From Bizionia saleffrena (lineage in GTDB: Bacteria > Bacteroidota > Bacteroidia > Flavobacteriales > Flavobacteriaceae): a DNA stretch of 64,000 nucleotides. Shown here piece after piece: positions 37,034 to 46,523 of the stretch (position 1 is its first letter; the number at the start of each line of letters is the position of its first letter). Below the pieces are notes generated by a model. That model worked only from the letters and a program-made list of their open reading frames with translations. It made no database searches and was not told the DNA's origin. Made by a program: the position numbers and the translations under genes. Location of the stretch: positions 1-64,000 of the forward strand of contig NZ_VSKM01000003.1 in assembly GCF_008086175.1 (NCBI RefSeq), in the 5' to 3' direction.

Positions 37034-37723
37034 ATGAGAGAAGAACAACATCACAAAGGTTGGAATGAGAATAAAACAAACGACTCTTGGGCCATTTTTA
37101 AAATTATGGGAGAGTTCGTTTACGGATTTGAAAAAATGAGTCAAATTGGGCCATGTGTATCCATTTTTGGATCGGCAAGAACGCAACCCGATCATAAATA
37201 TTATAAGCTTACAGAGGCTATAGCACAACGTATTTGCGAAGCGGGCTATGGTGTTATCACTGGTGGTGGACCAGGAATTATGGAAGCAGGTAACAAAGGG
37301 GCGCACTTAGCCAACGGTATATCGGTAGGTTTAAATATAGACCTTCCTTTCGAGCAGCATGACAACCCCTACATCGACAATGACAAATCTTTAGATTTCG
37401 ATTACTTTTTTGTACGGAAAGTTATGTTTGTAAAATACTCGCAAGGTTTTGTTGTAATGCCTGGAGGCTTCGGTACTTTAGACGAACTTTTTGAGGCGAT
37501 TACCCTTATTCAAACCAATAAAATTGAAAAATTCCCTATTATTCTTGTCGGTAAAGATTTCTGGGAAGGCTTAATTGATTGGATAAAAAAGACCGTTTTA
37601 GACAAATTTACCAACGTGAGTCCTGGCGATTTAGATTTAATACATCTAGTAGACACCGAAGATGAAGTGGTTACGATTTTGGACGATTTCTACAAGGAGT
37701 ACCGCTTAAGTCCAAACTTTTAA
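37034..37723 (+). CDS. LOG-family protein (TIGR00730 Rossmann fold)
   Basis: The product has 229 residues. It carries the family signatures GGGPGIMEAGNKGAH near 80 and MPGGFGTLDELFEAITLIQ near 160, preceded by CVSIFGSARTQPDHKYY. LOG proteins hydrolyse cytokinin riboside 5'-monophosphates, and many bacterial ones act as nucleotide 5'-monophosphate nucleosidases. It was formerly annotated as lysine decarboxylase, which is misleading. It is cytoplasmic and lies 61 bases upstream of the M1-like gene, though its physiological role here is unclear. Confidence 0.92.
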   Translation: MREEQHHKGWNENKTNDSWAIFKIMGEFVYGFEKMSQIGPCVSIFGSARTQPDHKYYKLTEAIAQRICEAGYGVITGGGPGIMEAGNKGAHLANGISVGLNIDLPFEQHDNPYIDNDKSLDFDYFFVRKVMFVKYSQGFVVMPGGFGTLDELFEAITLIQTNKIEKFPIILVGKDFWEGLIDWIKKTVLDKFTNVSPGDLDLIHLVDTEDEVVTILDDFYKEYRLSPNF

Positions 37724-37784
37724 TCATTATGCTATGCTAATCTCTTAATTTTTTCGTTATTACTAAAAAAAACGCTACACCCCA

Positions 37785-40610
37785 TTGAAATATTTTTACA
37801 CCACACTACTCGCGTGTCTATTTTTCAGTATTACTACTATTGGTCAGAATACAATGGCTATTACTGCCGATTTGGATGTTGAAACAAAAAGCATTCATAT
37901 TGAGCAAAACATCACGTATTTTAACGATTCTAATAAAACCTTAGACACTATTTATTTAACCGATTGGAGTCATAGTTATTCAACTAAAAACACACCGTTG
38001 GCTACCCGATTTGCCGAAGAGTTTAAGAATACATTTCATTTCGCGAAAAACGAAGACCGTGGATTTACAGTATTGTCAGAAATTACAGCTGAAAACAAAG
38101 GGGTTACTTACAACCGATTAAAAAATAATCCAGATATTATTGCAGTAGCATTAAGCACACCGCTATTGCCAAATAAGGCGTACCATCTTAGTTTAAAGTA
38201 CACGCTACAGATCCCTAACGATAAATTTACGAGGTATGGCGTTACAGATACTAATGATTATAATTTAAGATTTTGGTACATAACACCCGCCGTTTTCGAT
38301 GGCGAATGGCACTACTTTAGCAATAAAGATTTAAACGATGCCTATGTACCAAAATCTAATATTACGGTGCAATTTACGTATCCAGAAGACTACACTTTAA
38401 TTTCCGAATTAAACACCGTAGAAACGACGGTTAATAACGCACAGAAAACAACACTGTTAGAAGGAGAGGCAAGAATCAATTCAAAATTATTCTTAAACAA
38501 AGCTAATACGTTTAAAACCGTAGAAACCGATTTCTTAACCATTCAGTCTAATATCGATAATGAGGGTTTAAAAGCCACCCAAATGGTTTTAGCTTCCGAT
38601 AAGGTGTCAGGTTTTATCACTAATCATTTAGGAGATTACCCACACGAGAAGCTATTACTAACGGCTATCGATTATAAAAGAGATCCTATTTACGGCCTAA
38701 ACCTATTACCAAGTTTTATCCGTCCATTTCCAGACACCTTTCAATACGAATTAAAATTACTGAAAACAGGTTTACGAAATTTTCTAGAAAACACAGTTCT
38801 TGTCAATCCCAGAGAAGAGCAATGGGTTATCGATGGGATTCAGACGTATTTATTAATAAAATATATAGACATTTATTACCCCGAAATTAAACTTACAGGC
38901 ACTTTAGGAAACATTTGGGGACTTCGCGCCTTTCACGCCGCCGATTTAAAATTTAACGACCAATACAACTTAGGCTATATTCATATGGCAAGAGCTCATT
39001 TAGACCAACCGCTTAGTATGGCTAAAGACTCCCTACTTAAGTTTAACGAAAACATTGCAAACAAATACAAAGCTGGTGCTGGATTGCGTTATTTAGACGA
39101 TTATACAAACAGCGCGCTTGGCGAAAAAGCAATTAAAGAGTTTTTTAAAGACAATGCCCTAAAGCCAACAAATGCAGAAACTTTTATTTCCTACTTAAAA
39201 GACAACACAGATAAAGATATCGATTGGTTTTACAACGATTACGTAACGACCAGCGAAAAAATAGACTTCAAAATAAAGCGCGTTAAAAAAGTAGGTGACT
39301 CCTTACGGGTAACCTTACAAAATCGCAGAGATAACGAAATGCCAGTTTCTTTATATACCCTAAAAAACGACTCCGTAATTGCCCAACAATGGATTTCTGG
39401 ATTTCGAGATAGCAAAACCATTACTATAGCAAATTCCGATGCCGATCGTTTAGCGATAAATTATAACAAAATCATACCAGAAGTTAATACTAGAAATAAT
39501 TGGAAACGCGTTAATACGTTTCTAGATAAACCTATTCAATTTCGATTATTTAAAGACATTGAAGACCCCGATTACAGTCAGATTTTCTTTATGCCAGAAT
39601 TTGCGTATAATTTTTACGACGGTTTTTCACCGGGTTTAAAACTGTATAATAAAACAGTACTCTCTAAAGATTTTCTATATAAATTTAGTCCAAAATACGC
39701 CTTTAAAAGCGACCAATTAGTGGGTAGCGCCTACTTTAGTTACGCCGATCGCAAAGAAGATAGCAATCACTATTTTACCCGCTATACCCTTCGTGGAGAA
39801 TACTACAATTATGCGCCTAACTTGTCGTACACTTCCTTTACACCGTCCGTAAGTTTTAGATTTAGAAACCCAGACGATTTACGCAAAAATAAAAAGAAAT
39901 ATCTCGATTTTAGATACGTAAATATCGATCGTGAAATCGATTTAATGGGAGAATTTAAAACGGAAGGCGAACCAAAATACAGCGTTTTTAACGCCAGCTA
40001 TACCGAGGTGAATCCTAATTTAAAAAACTACAGTTCTTGGAATACTGATTTACAAATCGCGCAAAATTTCGGTAAATTATCGACCACTTTAGAATTTAGA
40101 ACCCTTACCGAAAACAATCGCCAATACAATCTGCGTGCCTATTTTGGTACCTTTATTTACAATAAAACGTATCAAGACACCAATTTCTTTAGTTTTGCCC
40201 TAGACCGCCCAACAGATTACCTCTTCGACTACGATTATTTAGGGCGTACAGAAGAAGCCGGCATATTAAGTCAGCAATTAATAATTGCCGAAGGTGGTTT
40301 CAAATCACAATTAGAGACGCCATTTGCAAACCAATGGATTTCTACCGTAAATACCAGCACCACGATTTGGCGTTACATTATGGCTTACGGCGATGTCGGT
40401 GTCTTAAAAAATCACGATACGAGCCCTAAGTTTGTTTACGACAGTGGTATCCGTTTAAATTTAGTCGAAAATTATTTCGAATTGTACTTCCCTATTTACT
40501 CTAATAAAGGCTGGGAAATTGCACAACCAGAGTACGATAAAAGTATCCGTTTTATCGTTACACTATCGCCCAACACACTCTTAAAACTGTTCACTAGACG
40601 CTGGTATTAA
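37785..40610 (+). CDS. M1 peptidase-like domain without HExxH, joined to outer-membrane barrel
   Basis: The product has 941 residues. The start appears to be TTG at 37785, since it opens directly into a signal peptide (KYFYTTLLACLFFSITTIGQ). Residues about 22-470 resemble an M1 aminopeptidase (beta-sandwich, then helical region), but the expected HExxH is KTGLR, and the second Glu in WVIDGIQTYL is Asp, so zinc binding and catalysis should be lost. From about 560 the sequence is amphipathic beta strands with aromatic ends, finishing in LKLFTRRWY, typical of an outer-membrane barrel. Function is unknown; a structural or binding role is inferred. Confidence 0.8.
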   Translation: MKYFYTTLLACLFFSITTIGQNTMAITADLDVETKSIHIEQNITYFNDSNKTLDTIYLTDWSHSYSTKNTPLATRFAEEFKNTFHFAKNEDRGFTVLSEITAENKGVTYNRLKNNPDIIAVALSTPLLPNKAYHLSLKYTLQIPNDKFTRYGVTDTNDYNLRFWYITPAVFDGEWHYFSNKDLNDAYVPKSNITVQFTYPEDYTLISELNTVETTVNNAQKTTLLEGEARINSKLFLNKANTFKTVETDFLTIQSNIDNEGLKATQMVLASDKVSGFITNHLGDYPHEKLLLTAIDYKRDPIYGLNLLPSFIRPFPDTFQYELKLLKTGLRNFLENTVLVNPREEQWVIDGIQTYLLIKYIDIYYPEIKLTGTLGNIWGLRAFHAADLKFNDQYNLGYIHMARAHLDQPLSMAKDSLLKFNENIANKYKAGAGLRYLDDYTNSALGEKAIKEFFKDNALKPTNAETFISYLKDNTDKDIDWFYNDYVTTSEKIDFKIKRVKKVGDSLRVTLQNRRDNEMPVSLYTLKNDSVIAQQWISGFRDSKTITIANSDADRLAINYNKIIPEVNTRNNWKRVNTFLDKPIQFRLFKDIEDPDYSQIFFMPEFAYNFYDGFSPGLKLYNKTVLSKDFLYKFSPKYAFKSDQLVGSAYFSYADRKEDSNHYFTRYTLRGEYYNYAPNLSYTSFTPSVSFRFRNPDDLRKNKKKYLDFRYVNIDREIDLMGEFKTEGEPKYSVFNASYTEVNPNLKNYSSWNTDLQIAQNFGKLSTTLEFRTLTENNRQYNLRAYFGTFIYNKTYQDTNFFSFALDRPTDYLFDYDYLGRTEEAGILSQQLIIAEGGFKSQLETPFANQWISTVNTSTTIWRYIMAYGDVGVLKNHDTSPKFVYDSGIRLNLVENYFELYFPIYSNKGWEIAQPEYDKSIRFIVTLSPNTLLKLFTRRWY

Positions 40611-40844
40611 GTATGTTACTATTTAAATTTATGGTGTTTACTAATTAAAAAAAATTAGCACCGCGCTATACGCTAAATCTTTTATTTGGAAAAAATAAAA
40701 GGATATCGCTACTATCGCTAACACAAAACAAAAACTCATTATTATATTATTAGCGAAAATCGCGATTTATCGCATTTAGTAAAAATATCGCAATAAAAAC
40801 CTCTTTTTGCGCCATAATTCGCAATAATTAGACCCGTTTAGGTA
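40611..40844. promoter_or_regulatory. Possible operator region: TATCGC repeats and AAATCGCGATTT palindrome
   Basis: The 280-base gap before the E1 gene contains four direct copies of TATCGC (40704, 40713, 40768, 40786) and a perfect 12-bp palindrome AAATCGCGATTT at 40757-40768. All lie 55-140 bases upstream of the predicted promoter, as expected for regulator binding sites. No regulator is identified. Confidence 0.45.
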
Positions 40845-40875
40845 TTGTGAAATTTATAAATTTTGCCTAATTTTG
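40845..40875 (+). promoter_or_regulatory. Bacteroidetes-type promoter of the E1 gene
   Basis: TTG at 40845-40847, a 20-base spacer and TAATTTTG at 40868-40875 match the TTG-N19-21-TAnnTTTG consensus. It lies 18 bases before the ATG at 40894 and excludes the upstream TTG start of the longest frame. Confidence 0.7.
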
Positions 40876-40893
40876 CAGAAAACTACACATATT

Positions 40894-43305
40894 ATGCAAA
40901 CATTATCAGACTTAAAAAAGGACATGTCTTTTGAAGACTTTAAAGCACAAGTTTTAAACGATTATAAGACCGCTGTAACCAGTCGAGAATGTAGCTTATT
41001 AGGAAGACGAGAAGTGCTTACAGGTAAAGCCAAATTCGGGATTTTTGGAGACGGTAAAGAAGTCCCACAATTAGCATTAGCTAAGGCGTTTCAGAATGGC
41101 GACTTTAGATCAGGTTACTACCGTGATCAAACCTTTATGATGGGGATAGGAGAACTTTCTATTGAGCAGTTTTTTTCAGGATTGTATGGTAACACAAATT
41201 TAGAGCAAGAGCCAATGTCTGGAGGGCGCCAAATGGGTGGACACTTTACAACTCATAGTTTAGACGAAAACGGAAACTGGAAAAACTTAACACAACAAAA
41301 AAACTCGAGTGCAGATATTTCTCCTACCGCAGGACAAATGCCACGTTTATTGGGCTTAGCGCAAGCTTCAAAAATATATAGAAATGTAGAAGGCATCACT
41401 GCCGATAATTTTTCTGTTAACGGTAACGAAGTCGCTTGGGGTACTATTGGTAACGCTAGTACTAGTGAGGGCTTGTTTTTCGAAACTATTAACGCCGCTG
41501 GTGTTTTAGAAGTACCGATGGTAATGAGTATTTGGGATGACGAATACGGCATTTCGGTGCACGCGAAACACCAAACTACCAAAGAAAACATATCTACTAT
41601 TCTTAACGGTTTTCAACGTGAAGAAGGAACTAATGGCTACGAAATATTACGTGTTAAAGGCTGGGATTATGTTGCTTTAATGGCAACGTATCAAGAAGCT
41701 TCAAAAATAGCAAGAGAAGAGCACGTTCCTGTTTTAATTCACGTTAGCGAATTAACGCAACCTCAAGGACACTCTACTTCAGGCTCTCACGAACGTTATA
41801 AGAATAAAGAGCGTTTAGAATGGGAAACAGAAAACGATTGTAATGTAAAAATGAGATCTTGGGTTATCGCTAGTAGTATTGCTACAGACGAGGAGCTAAA
41901 AGACATAGAAAAAACAATTAAAAAGCAAGTAAGAGACGGTAAAAAAGCCGCTTGGTCTGCTTTTATAGAGCCCTTTCAAGCCGAACGTAAAGAAGCCTTA
42001 GAGATACTTAATAAAGTAGCTTCAGCGAGTTCTAACAAAGCATTTATTGAAAAAATAGTTAACGATTTATCAGAAATTAGCGAACCTAACAGAAAAGACA
42101 TTCTGTCTTCTGCTCGTAAAATTTTGCGTTATGTTTTAAACGAAAACTCGTCAGCAAAACAAGAATTACAAGAGTGGATAAACGCTTACTTTGTAAAAAT
42201 TCAACCTGAATTCAGTAATAATTTAGTAAACGATACAGCCTCTTCAGTAATTAATGTAAAAGAAGTAAAACCACAATACGCTTCCAATGTTGAGGAAGTA
42301 GATGCACGTATTGTAATGAGAGACAACTTCGATGCTATATTTAGTAAATATCCAGAAGCACTAATTTTTGGTGAAGATTCAGGAGCGATTGGCGATGTTA
42401 ACCAAGGTCTAGAAGGTTTACAAGAGAAGTATGGCGAATTACGTGTATCGGATGTGGGTATTAGAGAGGCGACTATTTTAGGTCAAGGTATTGGAATGGC
42501 GATGCGTGGTTTACGCCCGATTGCCGAAATTCAATATTTAGATTATATTTTATATGCTTTACAGATTATAAGTGACGATTTAGCAACCTTACGCTACCGT
42601 ACCAAAGGACGCCAAAAGGCCCCGCTAATTATACGTACCCGTGGTCACCGTTTAGAAGGTATCTGGCACTCTGGTTCCCCATTAGGTGGTATTATTAACT
42701 TAGTGAGAGGTGTACACGTTTTAGTGCCACGAAATATGACTAAAGCTGCTGGTTTTTATAACACATTATTACAAAGTGATGAGCCTGCACTTATTATAGA
42801 ATGTTTAAATGGCTACCGTCTAAAAGAAGAATTACCGACTAATTTCGGAGAGTTTACAACACCAATAGGTGTGGTAGAAACCGTAAAAGAAGGTTCTGAT
42901 ATTACGTTATTATCGTACGGTTCTACGTTAAGAATTGTAGAGCAAGTCGCTAAAGAATTACTAGAAGTTGGTATTAATGCTGAGGTGATTGATGCACAAT
43001 CGTTATTACCTTTCGATTTAAACCATGATGTAGTGAAAAGTCTTCAAAAAACAAACCGTTTAATGGTGATTGATGAAGATGTTCCTGGAGGAGCTTCGGC
43101 GTACTTATTAAACGAGGTGTTAAACACACAAAACGGGTATAAGCATTTAGATAGCCAACCTAAAACATTAACAGCAAAAGCACACAGACCAGCTTATGGA
43201 ACGGATGGAGATTACTTCTCTAAACCGTCTGCCGAAGATATTTTTGAAGCGGTTTACGAAATAATGAACGAAGTTAACCCTAAAGATTTTCCGAAATTAA
43301 GATAA
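40894..43305 (+). CDS. Fused alpha/beta E1 of a branched-chain-type 2-oxoacid dehydrogenase
   Basis: The product has 803 residues from the ATG at 40894; the longer frame from TTG 40873 runs into the promoter. Residues about 1-390 are the alpha half, with a thiamine-diphosphate site GNASTSEGLFFETINAAG and the phosphorylation-loop-like RYKNKERLEWE. Residues about 470-803 are the beta half (FGEDSGAIGDVNQGLEGLQ, GQGIGMAMRGLRPIAEIQYLDY, VIDEDVPGG). Such fused E1 proteins are usual in Bacteroidetes and feed the lipoyl E2 for branched-chain or related 2-oxoacids. E2 and E3 are not in the window. A repeat-rich regulatory region precedes it. Confidence 0.93.
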   Translation: MQTLSDLKKDMSFEDFKAQVLNDYKTAVTSRECSLLGRREVLTGKAKFGIFGDGKEVPQLALAKAFQNGDFRSGYYRDQTFMMGIGELSIEQFFSGLYGNTNLEQEPMSGGRQMGGHFTTHSLDENGNWKNLTQQKNSSADISPTAGQMPRLLGLAQASKIYRNVEGITADNFSVNGNEVAWGTIGNASTSEGLFFETINAAGVLEVPMVMSIWDDEYGISVHAKHQTTKENISTILNGFQREEGTNGYEILRVKGWDYVALMATYQEASKIAREEHVPVLIHVSELTQPQGHSTSGSHERYKNKERLEWETENDCNVKMRSWVIASSIATDEELKDIEKTIKKQVRDGKKAAWSAFIEPFQAERKEALEILNKVASASSNKAFIEKIVNDLSEISEPNRKDILSSARKILRYVLNENSSAKQELQEWINAYFVKIQPEFSNNLVNDTASSVINVKEVKPQYASNVEEVDARIVMRDNFDAIFSKYPEALIFGEDSGAIGDVNQGLEGLQEKYGELRVSDVGIREATILGQGIGMAMRGLRPIAEIQYLDYILYALQIISDDLATLRYRTKGRQKAPLIIRTRGHRLEGIWHSGSPLGGIINLVRGVHVLVPRNMTKAAGFYNTLLQSDEPALIIECLNGYRLKEELPTNFGEFTTPIGVVETVKEGSDITLLSYGSTLRIVEQVAKELLEVGINAEVIDAQSLLPFDLNHDVVKSLQKTNRLMVIDEDVPGGASAYLLNEVLNTQNGYKHLDSQPKTLTAKAHRPAYGTDGDYFSKPSAEDIFEAVYEIMNEVNPKDFPKLR

Positions 43306-43334
43306 GTTACCTTTCGAATAAATATAACAACCTA

Positions 43335-43369
43335 AAACCTTTCAACGCATTCAGTTCGAAAGGTTTTTT
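43335..43369 (+). terminator. Terminator after the E1 gene
   Basis: AAACCTTTC pairs with GAAAGGTTT around a 14-base loop containing AAC/GTT, followed by TTTTTT. Confidence 0.8.
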
Positions 43370-43535
43370 GGTTAAAAAATAGTCGGATTGTAAACTGCCA
43401 TTCTTTTTAAAAGGGATGTTTACATTTATTATTTCTTTGTAATTAGCCAACAATTAGTTTTTATTAAAATATATTAGCTATTTATAAATTATCTTTAAAC
43501 GTATTATCTTACGGCAAACAATAGTCCATAGTACA

Positions 43536-43802
43536 ATGCAAAATACAGAAAACCCTCAATTAACCACTCGCGATTGGTTAGCCATTGAGCGCACAAAATT
43601 AGCGAACGAACGTACTTTTTTGGCCTATTTTAGAACCTTTATTGTGTTTTTAGGCTCGGGTATAACGATTCTAAAACTGGAATGGTTTTCGGATATTAAG
43701 TGGTTTGGAGTTGTGTTATTATTTTGTTCGCCTTTACTACTAATTGTAGGCATTGTACGCTTGGTGTACGTTAAGAAAGTTATTAGAAATCACTATAAAT
43801 AG
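43536..43802 (+). CDS. DUF202 (YidH-type) small membrane protein
   Basis: The product has 88 residues. A soluble start TRDWLAIERTKLANERTFLAYFRTF, with the conserved NERTFLAYFRT, precedes two membrane helices (about 34-50 and 60-80). DUF202 proteins are inner-membrane proteins of unknown function. The next gene begins 1 base after the stop codon, so the two are co-translated. Confidence 0.9.
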   Translation: MQNTENPQLTTRDWLAIERTKLANERTFLAYFRTFIVFLGSGITILKLEWFSDIKWFGVVLLFCSPLLLIVGIVRLVYVKKVIRNHYK

Positions 43803-43803
43803 T

Positions 43804-44274
43804 ATGAAAGCTGCTTCCGTAAAACAACTTAAGGACGAATTAAAACACACCTCTCAAGAAGATTTAATGAACTTATGTTTAAGACTCTCTCGTTTTAAGA
43901 AAGAGAACAAAGAGCTACTCACCTATTTACTCTTCGCGTCGCAAAATGAAGCCGATTATATTGAAAGTATAAAAGAAGAAATAAGCGAACAGTTCCGGCA
44001 GATTAACACAAACAGTTATTTCTATATTAAAAAAAGTGTTCGGAAAATACTGAGAATTATTAAGAAATATGTGCGCTATTCTAGCCAGAAAGAAACAGAA
44101 ATAGAGCTTCTCATTTATTTTTGCGAACAACTAAAAGCTTTTAAACCTTCTATAAAAACCAATACTACCTTATTATTAATTTACAACAGGCAGATTGTAA
44201 TTATTAAAAAGAAAATCCCCGCACTTCACGAAGATTTACAATACGATTTTAACTTAAAACTTGAAGATTTGTAA
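43804..44274 (+). CDS. Small helical hypothetical protein, coupled to DUF202 gene
   Basis: The true start is probably ATG at 43804, just after the DUF202 stop, not the upstream start at 43753 that would overlap that gene. The product then has 156 residues, almost all helical and basic, with MKAASVKQLKDELKHTSQED and FCEQLKAFKPSIKTN. No signal peptide, membrane segment or catalytic motif is seen, and I do not recognise the family. Its tight spacing to the DUF202 gene suggests a shared function. A bidirectional hairpin follows. Confidence 0.75.
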   Translation: MKAASVKQLKDELKHTSQEDLMNLCLRLSRFKKENKELLTYLLFASQNEADYIESIKEEISEQFRQINTNSYFYIKKSVRKILRIIKKYVRYSSQKETEIELLIYFCEQLKAFKPSIKTNTTLLLIYNRQIVIIKKKIPALHEDLQYDFNLKLEDL

Positions 44275-44294
44275 ACGACTTAAATTGGGGTATA

Positions 44295-44325
44295 AAAAAA
44301 GCAAATCATTTCGATTTGCTTTTAG
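44295..44325. terminator. Bidirectional terminator between small gene and PfpI remnant
   Basis: AAAGCAAATC-atttc-GATTTGCTTT... the A-run on the left gives a strong T-tail on the minus strand; the plus-strand tail is shorter. It lies between convergent reading frames. Confidence 0.75.
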
Positions 44326-44345
44326 GACCTTATTTATTTGCTATA

Positions 44346-44904
44346 TTATTGTGTTTGGCCTGAATGCTTCCCTTCGAAAATTTCCTCTATTAATTTAGCA
44401 TTAAAAGCTGGTAAATCGTTAGGGTCTCGACTGGTTACTAAACCTTCGTCTACCACAACTTCTTCATCGTACCATTTAGCACCTGCATTAACAATATCAG
44501 TTTTAATAGAACCGTAAGAGGTCACTTTTCTCCCTTTTAAAACTTCAGCTTCCGCTAATAACCAAGGTGCGTGACAGATAGCTCCTACAAGTTTGTGGTT
44601 TTCAAAAAACGATTTTATAAAGGCAATTGCTTTCTCATTTCGTCTTAGCGTATCTGGGTTGATCACCCCTCTCGGTAACATTAGTGCCTTATAATCACTT
44701 TGAGATACGTCGTTCTAGGTTTTGTCCACGTTATATGCTTTTCCCCAATTTCCATAGGCCCAAGACTTTATTTCTCCAGATTTTTCTGAGATAATATGTA
44801 CTTCTGCTCCGACGTCTTCCTGTGCTTTTCTAGGTTCTTTTAATTCACTTTCTTCAAATCCATTAGTCGCTAAGATTGCGATTTTTTTTATTTAAATTTT
44901 CCAT
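44346..44904 (-). pseudogene. Decayed DJ-1/PfpI family protein (deglycase/amidotransferase-like)
   Basis: A single frame (positions ending each codon at 44882, 44717, 44681, down to 44346) would encode about 185 residues of a PfpI protein: KKIAILATNGFEESELKEPR at the N-terminus, VGAICHAPWLL with the catalytic Cys, and a normal C-terminus. It is broken twice. The ATG at 44904 is out of frame with this sequence because of an extra A in an 8-A run (44882-44889), and a TAG at 44715-44717 interrupts it before the internal ATG at 44681. The normally conserved LPGG is LPRG. The 111-residue tail from 44681 could still be translated. Confidence 0.8.
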
Positions 44905-45043
44905 TTTTTGATGTTTAATATTAGTATTAATTCCTATTAAATATACTTAGAAATCAAAACTTCAAATAATTACAACATAATTTTAACGAGAATTTAATAT
45001 AAAGTGTTAAGAGGCGGGCTTGAAAAGTTAAACGCAGAATGTT

Positions 45044-46048
45044 TTAATTCAATATGTTAAACAACATTTCTTTTAATAAATCTTTTTGCGGCGTAGCGTT
45101 AGAATTGACACCTTTACTTTTAACATCAAATTCTCGAAGACGACCAATAACTCCGCTCACTTTTCGCATTGGGAAATTTCGGGCGGCCTCTATATATTCA
45201 TTTACAAAATAAGGATTCACTTTTAATGCTGACGCCACATTTCTCGGCGATTTATCGCTCATTCCATGTAAATGAAGTAACTGCGAAAAGAAATTAAACA
45301 GTAAAGACACCGTAACAACCATAGGGTTGTCTTTTGGGTTTTCGCCAAAGTACTTAATAATCATATACGCCTTAACATCGTTTCTTGCTCCAATAGCTTT
45401 TCGTAATTCGAAATTATTATAGTCTTTACTAATCCCTATATTTTCTTCGATATGCAATGGTGTAATTTCGGAGTTTTTAGGTAACACAATCTGCAGTTTT
45501 TCTAACTCGTTGTTTATTTTCCCTAAATCAGTTCCTAAAAACTCTACTAGCATTTGCGAGGCCTTTGGGTCTATCGTATAGCCCTTTGTAGAGAGCACAC
45601 GGCGAATCCAATCTGGCACCTGATTATCGTATAATTTTTTACTTTCGTAAATAACCCCCATTTTTTTTATGGTTTTGTAAACCGCTTTACGCTTATCTAC
45701 CGACTTATATTTATAACACAAAACCAACACTGTAGAGAGTTGTGGGTTTTTAGCATAATCGTTTAACTTGTCTATGGTTCGCGATAAATCTTGAGCTTCT
45801 TTTACAATAATCACCTGCTTATCAGACATCATTGGGTAGCGTTTTGCCTGCCCTATGATATCGTCTATGGTAACATCGCGACCATACAACACCATTTGAT
45901 TAAATTCTTTTTCCTCTTCGGCTAATACGGTGTCTTCAATAAAATCTGAGATCTTATCAATGTAATACGCCTCCTCACCCATTAATAAATAAATAGGTTT
46001 TAGGTTTTTCTTTTTTATATCAGTTACTAACTGTTTAACTTCGTCCAT
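45044..46048 (-). CDS. holA: DNA polymerase III delta subunit
   Basis: The product has 334 residues. The N-terminal MDEVKQLVTDIKKKNLKPIYLLMGEEAYYIDKI in pieces is typical of delta, followed by RYPMMSDKQVIIVKEAQDL and a helical clamp-loader C-terminus (SLLFNFFSQLLHLHGMSD). Delta opens the sliding clamp (DnaN is encoded at 13.9 kb) in the clamp-loader complex. The AAA-like domain has no functional Walker motif, as in the family. It is divergent from the HsdR-N gene with only 26 bases between starts. Confidence 0.94.
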   Translation of the reverse strand: MDEVKQLVTDIKKKNLKPIYLLMGEEAYYIDKISDFIEDTVLAEEEKEFNQMVLYGRDVTIDDIIGQAKRYPMMSDKQVIIVKEAQDLSRTIDKLNDYAKNPQLSTVLVLCYKYKSVDKRKAVYKTIKKMGVIYESKKLYDNQVPDWIRRVLSTKGYTIDPKASQMLVEFLGTDLGKINNELEKLQIVLPKNSEITPLHIEENIGISKDYNNFELRKAIGARNDVKAYMIIKYFGENPKDNPMVVTVSLLFNFFSQLLHLHGMSDKSPRNVASALKVNPYFVNEYIEAARNFPMRKVSGVIGRLREFDVKSKGVNSNATPQKDLLKEMLFNILN

Positions 46049-46074
46049 TAAAAAAAATTCACCAAATTTGTGTA

Positions 46075-46521
46075 GTGCAACAATTAAATTTCCCTACATA
46101 TTCGTTTCGATTCAAAAATAGCGAAAATAAAGTTTCTATATTCGATGCTATTCGTAAAAAATTCGTAATTCTTCAACCCGAAGAATGGGTCCGCCAGCAC
46201 TGTGTGTGGTATTTAATCGAAGAGAAAAACTACCCGAAATCCCTTATTAATGTTGAGAAAGAACTTATCATCAACGATTTAAAAAAACGCTATGATATAG
46301 TGGTGTTTAATCCCGATGGCAGTATTCACTTAATTGTGGAATGTAAAGCTCCGAAAATTGCTATAAAACAAAACACCTTCGACCAAGTGGCGCGTTATAA
46401 TTTAGCGTTAAATGCTACTTATTTAATGGTGACTAATGGTTTGAATCACTATTATTGTCAAATGGATTTTGATGCTGAAAAGTATCAGTTTCTAAAAGAG
46501 ATTCCCAATTATAAAAAATAA
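46075..46521 (+). CDS. Orphan HsdR N-terminal (type I restriction nuclease) domain protein
   Basis: The product has 148 residues and starts with GTG at 46075; no in-frame ATG lies nearby. It matches the HsdR_N domain: WVRQHCVWYLIEEKNYP, then the nuclease core RYDIVVFNPDGSIHLIVECKAPK, with Asp and E-x-K of a PD-(D/E)XK site, and FDQVARYNLALNATYLMVTNG. Only this domain is present; HsdR motor, HsdM and HsdS are absent nearby. Small stand-alone proteins of this kind are common in Bacteroidetes, with unknown role. The GT2 gene starts 2 bases after its stop. Confidence 0.87.
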   Translation: MQQLNFPTYSFRFKNSENKVSIFDAIRKKFVILQPEEWVRQHCVWYLIEEKNYPKSLINVEKELIINDLKKRYDIVVFNPDGSIHLIVECKAPKIAIKQNTFDQVARYNLALNATYLMVTNGLNHYYCQMDFDAEKYQFLKEIPNYKK

Positions 46522-46523
46522 GA

